This document shows positions 40,694 to 50,400 of a stretch of DNA of 64,000 bases, in pieces. Under the pieces are notes generated by a model. That model had not been told where the DNA came from. It ran no database searches and worked only from the letters and a program-made list of their open reading frames with translations. The stretch is taken from positions 172,501 through 236,500 of the forward strand of contig CAJNDS010001090.1 in assembly GCA_905221605.1 (NCBI GenBank). The letters are read 5' to 3'. The position numbers and the translations under genes are program-made. Position 1 is the first letter of the stretch. Each line of letters begins with the position of its first letter. Source of the stretch: Symbiodinium natans (taxonomy: Eukaryota > Sar > Dinophyceae > Suessiales > Symbiodiniaceae).

Positions 40694-40988
40694 AGGGATT
40701 CTAGGGTTTAGGGGCTTCAGTGATTATAGGGCTTTTAGGGCTTGGGGTGAGGCCTCTATAGGCAAGAAAGGGCTTTAGGGATTAGGGTTTAGAGACTATA
40801 GGGTTTTTAGGGATTTTAGGTTGTTAAGGGCTGTGGGTTTAGGGCTTAAGGTTAAGGGTTTTTAGGGATTATGGGGTTTCCGGCTTAGCTTTGGCTGTGG
40901 AATTGAGGGGCTTAGGTTGTTGAGCTTTGGGCATGCAATACGCCAAACCCTAAACTCCAACCCCAAAACCCCAAACCCTAAACCCAAC

Positions 40989-41100
40989 CAACAAAAACCA
41001 CTTAGACAATGTAGGGCTTGGGACGTAGGGTCAGGGTACTTGTGTAAAAGTAAAAACATGGAGCACTTGAGCCAACTTCTATCAGCAGGTCCAACCCTTC
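40989..41100 (-). CDS. Exon, unknown protein (36 codons)
   Basis: Entered after TTTAG, left at TTG|GTTGGGTTTAGGG. Reads VGPADRSWLKCSMFLLLHKY then PDPTSQALHCLSGFC. Confidence 0.55.
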
Positions 41101-41142
41101 CTAAACCCAAAACCCCAAAACCAAACCCCAAAACACCTAAAC

Positions 41143-41242
41143 TTGGGACGTTGCCCCTTCTTAACAGTCCGGAATAGGGATTATAGAAGGGGGTACGACA
41201 ATCCCTATTGAGGAATGTTAGTATAAGGGGGAACATCCCCAA
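41143..41242. repeat. Family 1 element
   Basis: TTGGGACGTTGCCCCTTCTTAACAGTCC...GAATGTTAGTATAAGGGGGAACATCCCCAA. Confidence 0.7.
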
Positions 41243-41357
41243 CCTAAACCCTAAACCTAAACCCTAAACCTAAACCCTAAACCTAAACCCTAAACCCGAA
41301 ACATCCCGAAACCCTAAACCCTAAACGCTATAAAGCCTAGAACCTCAACCCCTAAAC

Positions 41358-41640
41358 CCCCGCTTCCACCTCGGGCAGCGGTTCGGGCGTAGGCTTCGTG
41401 GCAGGAGCTGACTCCTCCGAGGTTAGAGGTTTAGGGTTTAGGGCAAGAGGTTCAGGGTGCAGATGGCAAAAACCCTAAACCTTGAACCCCAAACCCTAAA
41501 CCCTAAACCCTCAAGCCCTCCCCCCCCTAAACCCTAAACCCCAAACCCCTAAGCCCTTTATGAGGGTTCCACAACTGCCCCTGCTGTCTCCTGGCCCTCC
41601 TGCAGAGGCAGACTCATCATGGCCTCCAGCATGTTGTGTT
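41358..41640 (-). CDS. Two exon candidates, Glu/Pro-rich
   Basis: About 41568-41640 reads HNMLEAMMSLPLQEGQETAG. About 41358-41424 reads LTSEESAPATKPTPEPLPEV and leaves at GGG|GTTTAGGGG. Similar composition and strand suggest neighbouring exons; the junction is unresolved. Confidence 0.45.
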
Positions 41641-42035
41641 GAGGGTTTAGAGTTTAGGATTTAGGGTTTAGGGCTTAGGGTTTAGGGTGTAGGGTTTAGG
41701 GTTTAGGGTTAGGGTGTAGGGTGTAGGGTTTAGGGTTTAGGGTTTAGGTTTTAGGGTGTTGTGGGTTTAGGGTTTCCCGGGGGTTTGGGGCGTTGAGGGT
41801 TTATCTTGGGGCAGCTCCATGGTCCCTTATTATGGGACCTTCGGGGACGCCTTCGATACCCCTTGCATACCCTACAGACCCAAGGGCCCATACATCAGAG
41901 CCCTTGGAAAGAGATAAGGACCATATCCAGGGACCATGAAACTACCTTCAGAAATTCAGGAACCCTAAGCCCTAAACTCTAAACTGCCCTCAAACTTTAC
42001 CGTTTAGCAGGGTAAGGGGCTTGGGTTTCGGGTAC

Positions 42036-42504
42036 CAACGAAGATGTACAGAAGGGCTTCGAGAAAAACTTCTGCAGGGGCCCTTTTGGTAGCAGGGGGG
42101 CCTGCTTTAGGGCTTAGGGTTTAGGGTTTAGGGTTTCGGGCTTCGGGTTTAGGACCTCCAACTTTGAGCGGCTTCTCGGAGGTAGTCGAGCGGGTCTCGT
42201 GGAAGGCCAAGCATCACGAAACTCCCACCATCAGCGTCTGTGGGTGACACCCGAAGGACATAGGACACTGGCTGAGGCGGTACTTCTTTGGCGCCAGAAA
42301 ATCCGTGAGTAGTGGCGGCACACGCCCGCGCAGTTGGTCCCCAAGAGCGGCGCGGTTGCTCCAGTCTCGAGGCTGCGCAACGCTCGCAACAGAAAGAACG
42401 CATCCCCGCGCACGGGCCAAGTCCTCAATGATGCCCTCGCTCTTCATGGCCACAGCGCTCACGTCCACGATGTCCGCACAGGTGCAGTTCGGGAAGCCGG
42501 CCGC
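42036..42504 (-). CDS. Gene G: three phase-linked exons
   Basis: Exon 42324-42504, entered after CCCTGCAG (AAGFPNCTCADIVDVSAVAM, EGIIEDLARARGCVLSVASV). A 38-nt intron (GTGTGCC...GCCAAAG). Exon 42156-42285 (VPPQPVSYVLRVSPTDADGG, SFVMLGLPRDPLDYLREAAQ), left at AG|GTCCTAAACCC. Exon 42036-42101, entered after AAAGCAG (PPCYQKGPCRSFSRSPSVHL), left at TG|GTACCCG. All phases agree. The second intron starts with CCTAAACCC words in the sense direction. Family not recognised. Confidence 0.6.
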
Positions 42505-42585
42505 CTGCAGGGTAGGGTTTAGGATTAAGGGTTTCAGGAGCTTAGAGAGGTTAAGGAGTTTAGGGCTTAGGGTCAGCGGAAAACC

Positions 42586-42610
42586 CACCACCCCCCCCCC
42601 CCCCTCCCCG
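42586..42610. repeat. C homopolymer
   Basis: C run upstream of the 42625 exon, a possible polypyrimidine tract. Confidence 0.85.
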
Positions 42611-42624
42611 GGGGCCCCCGGTGG

Positions 42625-42729
42625 GTCTTGTTGAGGAACTTAAGCTTGATTACCAGAAAAAGGCCAATTACTACCACCCTATGCGAACTTGGTGCAAGTT
42701 CCTTGGCAGGAGCACAAGAATCGGCACCG
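42625..42729 (+). CDS. Exon with consensus GTAAGT donor
   Basis: Reads GLVEELKLDYQKKANYYHPM then RTWCKFLGRSTRIGT and leaves at CG|GTAAGTGACC, the best consensus donor in the window. Start uncertain. Confidence 0.55.
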
Positions 42730-42837
42730 GTAAGTGACCATCCCTACACACCCGACACCCTAAACCCTAGACCCTAGACCCTAGACCCTACACCCTAGAC
42801 CCTAAACCCTAAACCCTAAACCCTAAACCCTAAATCC

Positions 42838-42897
42838 TGCGGCCCCGGCCTCCGGGGAGAGGAGCTCCTGCGCTCGCTTCTTCACCTCGGCCAGCTG
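42838..42897 (-). CDS. Exon, coiled-coil-like
   Basis: Entered after CCTCACAG, reads LAEVKKRAQELLSPEAGAAG up to a TTTAGG|GTTTAG or CAG|GATTTAGGG junction. Confidence 0.45.
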
Positions 42898-43416
42898 TGA
42901 GGGGCTTAGGGCTTCGGGGGTTTAGGGCTTTAGGGTTTAAGTTTAGGGTTTAAGTTTAGGGGGTTTAGGGTTTAGGGTTTAAGTTTAGGGGGTTTAGGGT
43001 TTAGGTTTTAGGGTTTAGGGTTTAGGGGTTTAGGGTTTGGGGTTTAGGGGTTCAGGGGTTGAGGATTTTAGGTTGGGATGATAGGGGTTGTAATTTAGGG
43101 AACTACCATCCCTATTAAGAACTGCTAGTAGAAGGGGGAACATCCCAAGGTTTTGGGGTTTCGGGTTTGGGAATTTAGGGTGCGGGGGCGGGGGGGCTTC
43201 GGGTTTGAGAGTTCAGGGCTGGGGTTGAGTGTTTTAGGGCTTGGGGGTCCAGATTTTTCAGAGTTTAGGATTTAGAGAGGGTTTAGGGTCACAACTTTAG
43301 GGTCTCTGGTCTCTGGATTTTGAAGGTCTTTGGAGGGCCTGGGACACACCACCCCGTCCCCCGCCCCCCCCGGCCAGGCATTTGCCCTAAACCCTGCCCC
43401 ACCCCCCCCCCCCCTG

Positions 43417-43490
43417 TCAGGCCTTGGGGTTGTCCGGGCCGATGTTCACGATGGCCTTTTCGATCACCTCGCGGGCTTGCGGGGTAAGAA
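43417..43490 (-). CDS. Terminal exon, unknown protein
   Basis: Entered after AAGCAAAG, reads LTPQAREVIEKAIVNIGPDN then PKA and TGA at 43417-43419. Confidence 0.5.
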
Positions 43491-43599
43491 CTTTGCTTCA
43501 CCCAAGCACGGTTTAGGGTCTAGGGTTTAGGCTAAAGGGTTTAGGGTTTAGGATTTAGGGCTAGGGCTTGGGGCTTAGGGTTTAAGTAGGGCTCAGGCT

Positions 43600-44032
43600 C
43601 CGGTCCCTGAGTTAGATCTTGAGCCCGCCAACAGAAAGACACGCAAACGCGCACTCACACGTGCCCAGTCTTGGTGGCCCAGTAACCATCGTATGAAAAG
43701 GGCGGTTACTGTGTCATAAGGGAACCTTGAAGCAACAAGAGGCAAAAGGGTACCACTGGGCTACCAAGCAGCCACAAAGACAAACGCACGCCGACACCAG
43801 CACAGACTCTGACACTCTCTCTCAGATAAAAGTGGGATGAGTTGGTTCTTCGCGGAAGTGGCTCTGATTCAATTTGGTGGCGGCGTCTTAACTGTGGACC
43901 TTCGGGGACGTGCAGGTTGACGTACAAACCACGATGATGATGATGATGGTGATGATGATGATGCTGCTGATGACGATGATGGCGATGATGACGATGATGA
44001 CGGATGGGCAAAAAGCGGATGGTGTGGGGCAA
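43600..44032 (-). CDS. Gene fragment with family 3 introner and His run
   Basis: Exon 43765-44032 contains a His-rich run from a (GAT)n microsatellite, then VPEGPQLRRRHQIESEPLPR and ESVRVCAGVGVRLSLWLL. The 95-nt introner 43670-43764 follows. The frame continues in phase as DWARVSARLRVFLLAGSRSN to a TGA at about 43600. The plus strand is also open across the same element (ANRKTRKRALTRAQS / HKDKRTPTPAQ), as expected for an element with splice sites on both strands. Confidence 0.5.
43932..44010. repeat. GAT / ATG microsatellite
   Basis: Interrupted (GATGAT)n. Confidence 0.9.
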
Positions 44033-44234
44033 GTGTTTGTTGCTACCGACTCCCCTGAATCCCGAAAAAAATCTTGATGAAACGCTAGATCTCTGAAGAC
44101 AAACTAGGAGTCCTACGTCAAAACTGCCAAGGTGCTCGCGACATTATAAAGCCTAGAGCCTACACCTTAAAAAGCAACAGGAACGAAAGCTGAAACAGAA
44201 ACCCACACCCCAAACCCCAAACATTAAACTACAG

Positions 44235-44356
44235 GGCATTCGGAGGTAAAGGGCTGGTACGGAAGTGTAACTTTCACCCCTCGGAGGGAAGTCTATGGAG
44301 GACTAAAGGCTGAGGCTCCTAAGCTGCGATATCCAGATGGAGCAAAGCTTATCTGA
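44235..44356 (+). CDS. Terminal exon, unknown protein (39 codons)
   Basis: Entered after AACTACAG, reads HSEVKGWYGSVTFTPRREVY then GGLKAEAPKLRYPDGAKLI and TGA. Confidence 0.5.
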
Positions 44357-44499
44357 AAAACCCCAAACCTACATTTTTTGTAGGCCATTGCAACTATATC
44401 CCTTATAGGCTTCTAAGGCAACCGACAGAAGAAGTAAGTATTGGGTTCCCTAAACCCTAAACCCTAAACCCTAAACCCTAAACCCCTAAACCCCTAAAC

Positions 44500-44584
44500 G
44501 TAGGGCTCAGGGGTCTCCACCTCCTGGATCTGCGCGAAAGTGTCCGCAAGCTTCTCATCGAAGTCCTCGCTGTGTACTTCGTGA
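44500..44584 (-). CDS. Exon, acidic unknown protein (28 codons)
   Basis: Entered at the end of a family 7 element (GAACTGAG), left at TAC|GTTTAGGGG. Reads HEVHSEDFDEKLADTFAQIQ then EVETPEPY. Confidence 0.55.
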
Positions 44585-44735
44585 CTCAGTTCATAAGCCT
44601 TCCCCCCCCCCCCCCCCCCCCCCCCCCTTCCCCTCAAAAAAACACAAAAAAAAAACGGGTTAGGGTTTAGGGTTTCGGATTCTTCTGTAGGGGATTATAA
44701 TATCAAAAAAATTGTACAGCTACTAAGTGCAGGGT
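44585..44735. repeat. Introner-like element, family 7 (disrupted)
   Basis: Left end CTCAGTTCATAAGCC, right end ACAGCTACTAAG. A C run and A runs interrupt it. An intact copy is at 57320-57420 (CTTAGTTGCTGAGTTCATAAGCC...ACTCAGCTACTAAG). Confidence 0.55.
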
Positions 44736-44744
44736 GTTGTACAG

Positions 44745-44832
44745 TGAGATCTACTATTGCGAAAATATGGAGGAACTCTTAGGAGGAACCGTTCAGGCGG
44801 CGAAACGAGTCAGAAGCTTCACGAAGCCCTAA
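44745..44832 (+). CDS. Terminal exon candidate, unknown protein
   Basis: Entered after TTGTACAG, reads EIYYCENMEELLGGTVQAAK then RVRSFTKP and TAA. A shorter minus reading (LREASDSFRRLN) also has TTTAG and GT signals. Confidence 0.4.
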
Positions 44833-45029
44833 AGTGCTAAACCCCCGTACCCCAAACTCCAAACCCCAAAAAAAACGGCAATTCTGGCAATAGTCACCGA
44901 GAACAAAGACCGCAACAGGCCATGAAAAAAAAAACGTTGTGATTTAGGTATTTGCTTAAACTTGTTAACCCCCCCTCAAGACGTTACGAAAATTCCTTGG
45001 AAGGGCAATATACGGATTAGTGCCTTGTG

Positions 45030-45068
45030 TCTTTTTTTTTTTTTTTTTTTGGGGGGGGGGGGGGGGAA
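45030..45068. repeat. T run followed by G run
   Basis: About 18 T then about 16 G. Confidence 0.85.
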
Positions 45069-45100
45069 TCGTGCGTAAGCAAATAATGGTCTAAGGCAAG

Positions 45101-45196
45101 TTGTGATGGGCCTTGAGGTTTCACAAGAGCCTAAGCAACTGCTTGAAAATGCCCAGACCTCTGGCGCTATGCCCGAGTACAGGACACGAGTTCAAG
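45101..45196 (+). CDS. Exon, unknown protein (31 codons)
   Basis: Entered after AAGGCAAG, left at CAAG|GTGGATTTTTAGGG. Reads VMGLEVSQEPKQLLENAQTS then GAMPEYRTRVQ. Confidence 0.55.
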
Positions 45197-45239
45197 GTGG
45201 ATTTTTAGGGTGGAGGGCTAAGGTGGTTTAGGGTTTAGG

Positions 45240-45600
45240 GTTTAGGGTTTAAGTTATATCTGGGATTCCTGGGATATGCAGGCATGCATGATGACTGCTT
45301 ACGGCCTTAGCTAAGGTACTAAGGTACTTCTAACCCCCTTTATAAGCATGGCATGAAACTTCTCAAGTAGGGTGGCCTCCCTGAAAACCAACCTAGACTG
45401 GGTTGCGGATACGGAACACCACTTAAGTTGCCATAATGAAGAAACCACATTATTAACTACAAGCTCACATGATGATACCTTCATTGAAGTTCCTTAAGCG
45501 GAACCAGTTCAAAAACACAACACCACAACCCTAAAAACTGAAGCCCTAAAACCCGCAACCCCCTGAATTTAAATTGCACCTCAAGCCCTAAATCTTACCC
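45240..45600. other. No gene assigned
   Basis: Unique sequence without convincing exon signals. Confidence 0.3.
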
Positions 45601-45634
45601 GACAGCAGGAACTCAGCCAAGAGCGGCACGCGCC
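45600..45634 (-). CDS. Small exon with GTAAGA donor
   Basis: Entered after TCGGTAG, reads RVPLLAEFLLS and leaves at CGG|GTAAGATTTAGGG. Confidence 0.4.
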
Positions 45635-45674
45635 TACCGAAACAAACCCTAAACCCTAAACCCTACACCCTAAA

Positions 45675-45860
45675 GCCTAAAGCCTAAACCCCTAAACCCC
45701 TAAACCCCTAAACCCCTAAACCCCTAAACCCCTAAACCCCTAAACCCCTAAACCCCTAACCCCCTAAACCCCTAAACCCCTAAACCCCTAAACCCCTAAA
45801 CCCCTAAACCCCTAAACCCCTAAACCCCTAAACCCCTAAACCCCTAAACCCCTAAAACCC
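45675..45860 (-). repeat. CCCCTAAA array
   Basis: About twenty-one nearly perfect eight-base units. Confidence 0.95.
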
Positions 45861-45954
45861 CCAACACGAAGCCCGCCTGTATGAGCGCGCGCGCCCGGGC
45901 TTCCATGCGCTTCTTCATGAGCTCGCGGACCTTCTTCCTGGCAGGGCTCGGTCC
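45859..45954 (-). CDS. Exon, basic helical protein (32 codons)
   Basis: Entered after GGGTTCAG, left at GGG|GTTTTAGGGG. 32 whole codons: SPARKKVRELMKKRMEARAR then ALIQAGFVLG. Confidence 0.55.
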
Positions 45955-46308
45955 CTGAACCCTTGGGTGTAGGGTTTAGGGATTAGAGTTTCGGGTTTAG
46001 GGATACGACGGTTTAGGGGCATTACTAGTAGGGTAGTTACATGGTCCCTTAGTACGGCCCCTTGAAAGGGGCAGCCCTTATATACCCCTACTATATACCC
46101 TGTACAACGCAAGGGCCCCTTGGAACCCTTTTGATGCCTTAACCTTAGGGTTTTCAGGGCTCAGGCAAAAAGAATGCTAACTGGGGCCCAGGATTCATAA
46201 AGATCAACGCCCGTGTAGCAGTAGCGTACGATGGCTGTTGTACGTATCACCTGATAACCGATACCTATTTGGTCCTGCTTACAATCATGAAGCGGCACTC
46301 AAGCGGCC

Positions 46309-46506
46309 CTAAAGATCAACCACGGTATCGCCCACATCCCCGAAACCCGCAATTGACCGAACCTTCTCGAATGCCCAAACTCCCCCCCCCCCTCCCCCTG
46401 CCCAATAAACAAACTCCCATAAGCGCGGCCGAAGGGCTGTAGGGTAGAGAGCTCCACTTCTAAGTCTGCCTCGCAGCGTGTTCTTTTGTCGGGAGGGTCC
46501 TGTCAA
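46309..46506 (-). CDS. Possible terminal exon(s)
   Basis: One minus frame reads VWAFEKVRSIAGFGDVGDTV to TAG at 46309. Upstream of a C run another frame reads EADLEVELSTLQPFGRAYGS. The junction at the homopolymer is unresolved. Confidence 0.35.
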   Translation of the reverse strand: MTGPSRQKNTLRGRLRSGALYPTALRPRLWEFVYWAGGGGGGVWAFEKVRSIAGFGDVGDTVVDL

Positions 46507-46704
46507 CCCTAGAAACCCTGTTAACCCTATAGACCTTATAAACTCGAGAAACAGAATAAACCTTGTAATCCCTATATAACCCCTGTAACGCCTACATAAA
46601 CCCTAAACCCTGTAAACCCAATCTATTTCTTGTGTTCAGGGTTTGAGGGTGTAGGGAAATCATGGGTTCTGGGGTTCCCCCCCCAAAAAAAAACAGGACA
46701 CTGG

Positions 46705-46797
46705 ATTATGTGGGCTTTGAATAGGGTTCGCCAAGGGAGGGCGGGGACATCTGCTATCTCCGAGTCTACGGTGTAAAACTTGCTCCTAGAAGGAACC
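46705..46797 (-). CDS. Exon, unknown protein
   Basis: Entered after TTTAG, reads VPSRSKFYTVDSEIADVPAL then PWRTLFKAHIIQ; 3' end uncertain. Confidence 0.5.
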
Positions 46798-46899
46798 CTA
46801 AACCCTAAACTTAGCCCTAAACCCGAAACCCCACAAACCCCAAACACCCAAAAAAAAGGGCCTCAGAGGGCACCACGGGGCTACCATGAACAAGTAATA

Positions 46900-46999
46900 T
46901 AGGCGCCTGAATAATTAGAATGGCGTCCTGGGGGGTTATTCTAGTACATTTATAAGGGGGACCATAAGGGAGTATTGTTAGTAATTATTCCGACCCCTC
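46900..46999. repeat. Family 9 element
   Basis: Second copy of the 24897-25006 element. Confidence 0.6.
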
Positions 47000-47101
47000 T
47001 AAACCCTAAACCCTAAACCCTAAACCCTAAACCCTAAACCCTAAGCCCTAAGCCCTAAACCCTACATTACCTATTACCATACTATGAGCGATTCTTCCGA
47101 C

Positions 47102-47214
47102 CCCTAAAGTATGCCGCTCCAGGGCACGGTGCACCTCCAAGGTGGCCGCATGCGCAGTCTCCTCCGCAACGAAGGCGATGACCTGTTGCAGGCTGAAGGG
47201 TTCAAGTTCAGACC
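47102..47214 (-). CDS. Exon, helical unknown protein (37 codons)
   Basis: Entered after TTTAG, left at GGG|GTCGGAAG. Reads SELEPFSLQQVIAFVAEETA then HAATLEVHRALERHTLG. Confidence 0.6.
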
Positions 47215-47460
47215 CTAAACCCAAAACCCTAAACCCTGAACCCTAAACCCTAAACCGTGAACCCTGAACCCTGAACCCTAAACCCCAAAAAAACCAAAAC
47301 CCTAAACCTTAAACCCTAAACCCTCTCTGGGTCTCAGGGCCTTGGGGTCTTAAGACGTAAGAGCTTCAGGGGTTTAGGGCTTGAGGGCTGAAGGGCACCA
47401 AGCTTCAGAGGGTTTTGCGTGGCACCCCCGCTTGCTATCATCTCTACATAAGCCCCCCAG

Positions 47461-48086
47461 AATGGGGAAGCAAACCTTAACGCCCGAATCATTCTAGCAA
47501 CCGAGCAAGCCTGGCAGGCACAATCTCCAAGTTCTAACGCTAGAAACCCTACAAGCCCGAAACAAAATCCCTTTAAGTTCCAAAGCTTTGTAGGGCCTGA
47601 GGCTGTTTCTCGAAACCTACAAGCCCTGAACCCTAAACCCTAAGCCCTCAACCCTAAACCCTGAACCCTAAACCCTAAGCCCTAAACCCTAAACCCCAAA
47701 CCCTAAGCCCTATATAAACCCTGAACCCTAAACCCTGAATGCTGAACCGCAAGGACCCCCGGCCTTGGGATTCTTCTTTCCCAGCTCGAGCTCGTACCTC
47801 TCTTCCAGACAACTAGGCTTAGGGCTTAAGGTGGTCAGGATTTAGGGTTTAGGGCTTAGGGCTTAGGGCTTAGGGTTGGATGAAGAGCTGGCGAAAGAAG
47901 ATCGATGCCCCAACAAGTATATGACACTTGATTGGCTCACAAATTCACAAGTTCAACCCTAAACCCTAAACCCTAAACCCTAAACCCTGAACCCTGAACC
48001 CTAAACCCTAAACCCTAAAGAAGGCCCGCTTGGCTCTGAAATGGGCATGCCCGGCTGCAAATCACGATGCCAAGGGCCTCAGTTAA
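47461..48086 (+). CDS. Gene H: phase-linked exons, last intron made of CCCTAAA
   Basis: Exon 47461-47589 (after CCCCCCAG; NGEANLNARIILATEQAWQA, left at GTAGGG), a weak short exon at about 47751-47787 (DPRPWDSSFPARA), exon 47874-47950 (after GGCTTAG; LDEELAKEDRCPNKYMTLDW, left at CAA|GTTCAACCC) and terminal exon 48021-48086 (KARLALKWACPAANHDAKGL, TAA). The last intron is 70 nt, GTTCAA plus CCCTAAA/CCCTGAA units ending TAAAG. Phases agree across all four. At 47757-47812 the minus strand also reads well (SCLEERYELELGKKNPKAG), so the second exon is uncertain. Confidence 0.6.
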
Positions 48087-48229
48087 ACCCCAAACTCTAA
48101 GCCGTAAACCCTAAACTCCTAAACCATATAAGATCCCACAAGCCCTACCAAAACCCTTTAAAACCCCTTATAAACAAAACCCTATAAAAGCTACAAAGCA
48201 CTACGAAGCCCTATAAACTTGCCACATCT

Positions 48230-48480
48230 TGAAGGCTCAAACAGGAACGCAATGGCGCGGCACCTCCTGGCGGCCGCGGAGTGTGGCGGCAGTGGGCCGA
48301 CAAAAGGTCGCGCCCAACGCGTCTGCAAGGAAGTGATTCGGGTTTAGGGTCTGGGGTTTAGGGTTTAGGGTCTGGGGTTTATGGTTTAGGGTCTGGGGTT
48401 TAGGGTTTATGGCAAGGAAGTGTTGTGGGCTTCGTCATGGGTTCCCTGACTACCCCCATACTGCAGGTTCCGCCCTGAAA
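48230..48480 (+). CDS. Gene fragment split by a telomere-like tract with TSD
   Basis: Exon part one ends VWRQWADKRSRPTRLQ. A 76-bp TTTAGGG-like tract follows, flanked by GCAAGGAAGTG at 48325-48335 and 48412-48422. Part two continues in the same frame as GSVVGFVMGSLTTPILQ and leaves at CAG|GTTCCG. Splicing AAG|GAAGTG...CAAG|GAAGTG restores one frame across the duplicated word. Confidence 0.55.
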
Positions 48481-48674
48481 ATAACCTGAGTGAGGCTCAA
48501 GTATGCCCAAATCGCCTTAATTCTGGGGGGAACTAAGGGGGGGGTAGTATAGTGGGGGAACCCAAGGAAGCGTTCGGTAAGGGGTATAAGGGGGGCCCCT
48601 ATGAAGGACTCTTAATCTTATTCACTCTACAACCCCTTCATATATACCTTATGTAGTCCCTATATACACCTACT

Positions 48675-48700
48675 TAGCGTCTGCAAGGAAGTGTTGAGGG
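48675..48700 (+). repeat. Uninterrupted copy of the 48.3 kb insertion site
   Basis: GCGTCTGCAAGGAAGTGTTG then AGGGCTTCG. The left part matches the upstream flank of the split exon, the right part its downstream flank (one mismatch), with a single copy of the duplicated word: an empty-site paralogue. Confidence 0.65.
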
Positions 48701-48829
48701 CTTCGGGTCTAGAGTTCGGGGCTTAGGGTTTAGGCCGGGGCGGCGTTCGGAGACAAACAAGTGTTCTCTTGCCATTCCTGGCTAGATGTGTCGTTAACAC
48801 ATTGCCAGAATTACTGATTGCCAGGCTTC

Positions 48830-49225
48830 TCGATCAGATCCAGGAGGATGAAGTCATCGATGATCAATCCAGCCACCGGACTGGGTCAGCGAGGGTGGCG
48901 GCCGTTTAACGTGACAAAGTCTTTCAACCGGAGCTCGGAATTATAAACGCCAGACGGGCAGTCTGCGCAAATTCTACCGCGTGGATGTCACCCATCGCGA
49001 GGGTGTTGAGATACGCAACCCCACATCCATTTGACGTGCCCTTGCTGCAACAAGCCAGGGTTCTGACCTCAGCGGGACTCAGCGACAAATGCCAGCGCAT
49101 TTCGGTGGCACCTCTCTTCAGAGATCACAAAAAGCCATGGTAGAACTCACGCACATCCTCGCAGTAAATGGCGATGTCGTGAGTCGGGGGCACGTACATG
49201 TATTGAAGCTGCTCAAGACTGCCCA
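48830..49225 (-). pseudogene. Reverse transcriptase remnant (retroelement)
   Basis: On the minus strand, in RT order: CEDVREFYHGF (motif A-like, about 49130-49180), then, beyond a TGA, NTLAMGDIHAVEFAQTA (motif B-like, about 48955-49010), and in another frame LIIDDFILLDLI (motif C, xIDD, about 48832-48871). Spacing and order fit a reverse transcriptase of the kind abundant in dinoflagellates, broken by at least one stop and one frameshift. Assignment rests on motifs only. A plus-strand frame (49089-49240) antisense to it is also open. Confidence 0.5.
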
Positions 49226-49239
49226 GACTCTGGATCCCA

Positions 49240-49960
49240 AAACCCAAAACCCCAAAACCCCAACACCCGCCCAAGGTCGAAAATGCTACAAACCCTACAC
49301 CCTATGGTTCCGAGCGTGCTAGGCAGCCCGACAAGAAGCTAACCCTGAATCCCATGCCCTTAAGACGCCATAATTGGGGTTTAGGGTTTAGGGCCTAACC
49401 CCCAAACCCCAAACCCTGAACCCTTAAACGGCCTGTACCACAAACCTAAGAGAATAAACCCTTTAAGACCCTATATCCGACATCCACAACCTGAAGAACA
49501 CAACGCCCTGAAGAACCCTTAACCCGCAAAAACAGGGGCCCTGGCCCTAAACATTTTATCCTAAAATCCTGAAAGCCCTCTAAACACTAGAAAACCTGTA
49601 AGTCTTATAAACCCTACAAACCCTCTACACCCTACAAACCCTATAAACCCCCTTAAGCCCTATACACACTAGAATCCCTTCTAATCCCAACAAGGCACCC
49701 TAAACTAAACCATTAACTTTTTGGTATAAACCCTTTACACCCTAAACCCTATAAACCCTGAAAACCCCAGAAAGAACCCTGTAAACCACCCAAAACCCTG
49801 AACGGCTCACTTTTGGGCATAAACCCTGAACACCCTTGACCCCCTAAATCCTAAACCCCTTGAACCCCGAACCCTAAACCCCACACCCTAAACCCCAAAC
49901 CCTAAACCCCAAACCCTAAACCCCAAACCCTAAACCCTAAACCCTAAACCCTACAAACCT
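49240..49960. repeat. Decayed CCCTAAA / CCCTATAAA sequence, no gene
   Basis: Telomere-like words of decreasing quality; no exon with both signals found. Confidence 0.5.
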
Positions 49961-49966
49961 CATCCC

Positions 49967-50022
49967 TCGGCCTCCAACTCCATCTCCAGGAACTGCACTC
50001 GTCTGAGGCGTGCAACCTCCGG
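49967..50022 (-). CDS. Exon, coiled-coil-like
   Basis: Entered after CTGTGAG, reads PEVARLRRVQFLEMELEAEG and meets TGA or a GAG|GTTTGTAGGG donor. Confidence 0.45.
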
Positions 50023-50029
50023 CTCACAG

Positions 50030-50400
50030 GGTTTAGGGTTTAGGGTTTAGGGTTTAGGGTTTAGGGTTTGGGGTCTAGGGTTTAGGGTTAGGGGTGGCAG
50101 GTTTAGGGTTTGGGCTTGAGGGGTTTTAGGGGTTTCGGGTTTTATCCTTTAGGGGGTTTTAGGGTTTTGGAGTTTAGGGTTTAGGGATAGGGGTTTCGGA
50201 GTTTAGGGGTTTAGGGTTTAGGGGTGTTGTGGTTTTGGGTTTTAGTTTTAGGGTTTAGGGGTTAGGGGTTTAGGCTTTTGGGATTCAAGGGTTCTGCCTT
50301 TAGGGGTTCTAGGGGTTTGGGGTTTTAGGGAAGGGCTTTGGGTTTTGGGGCTTTGGGGCTTTGGGGTTCTAGGGTAAGTTTAGGGCGTGGGCAGGGTCCA
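50030..50400 (+). repeat. TTTAGGG decaying into TTTTAGGG / TTTGGGG
   Basis: Good units at 50030-50080, degenerate afterwards. Confidence 0.75.
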
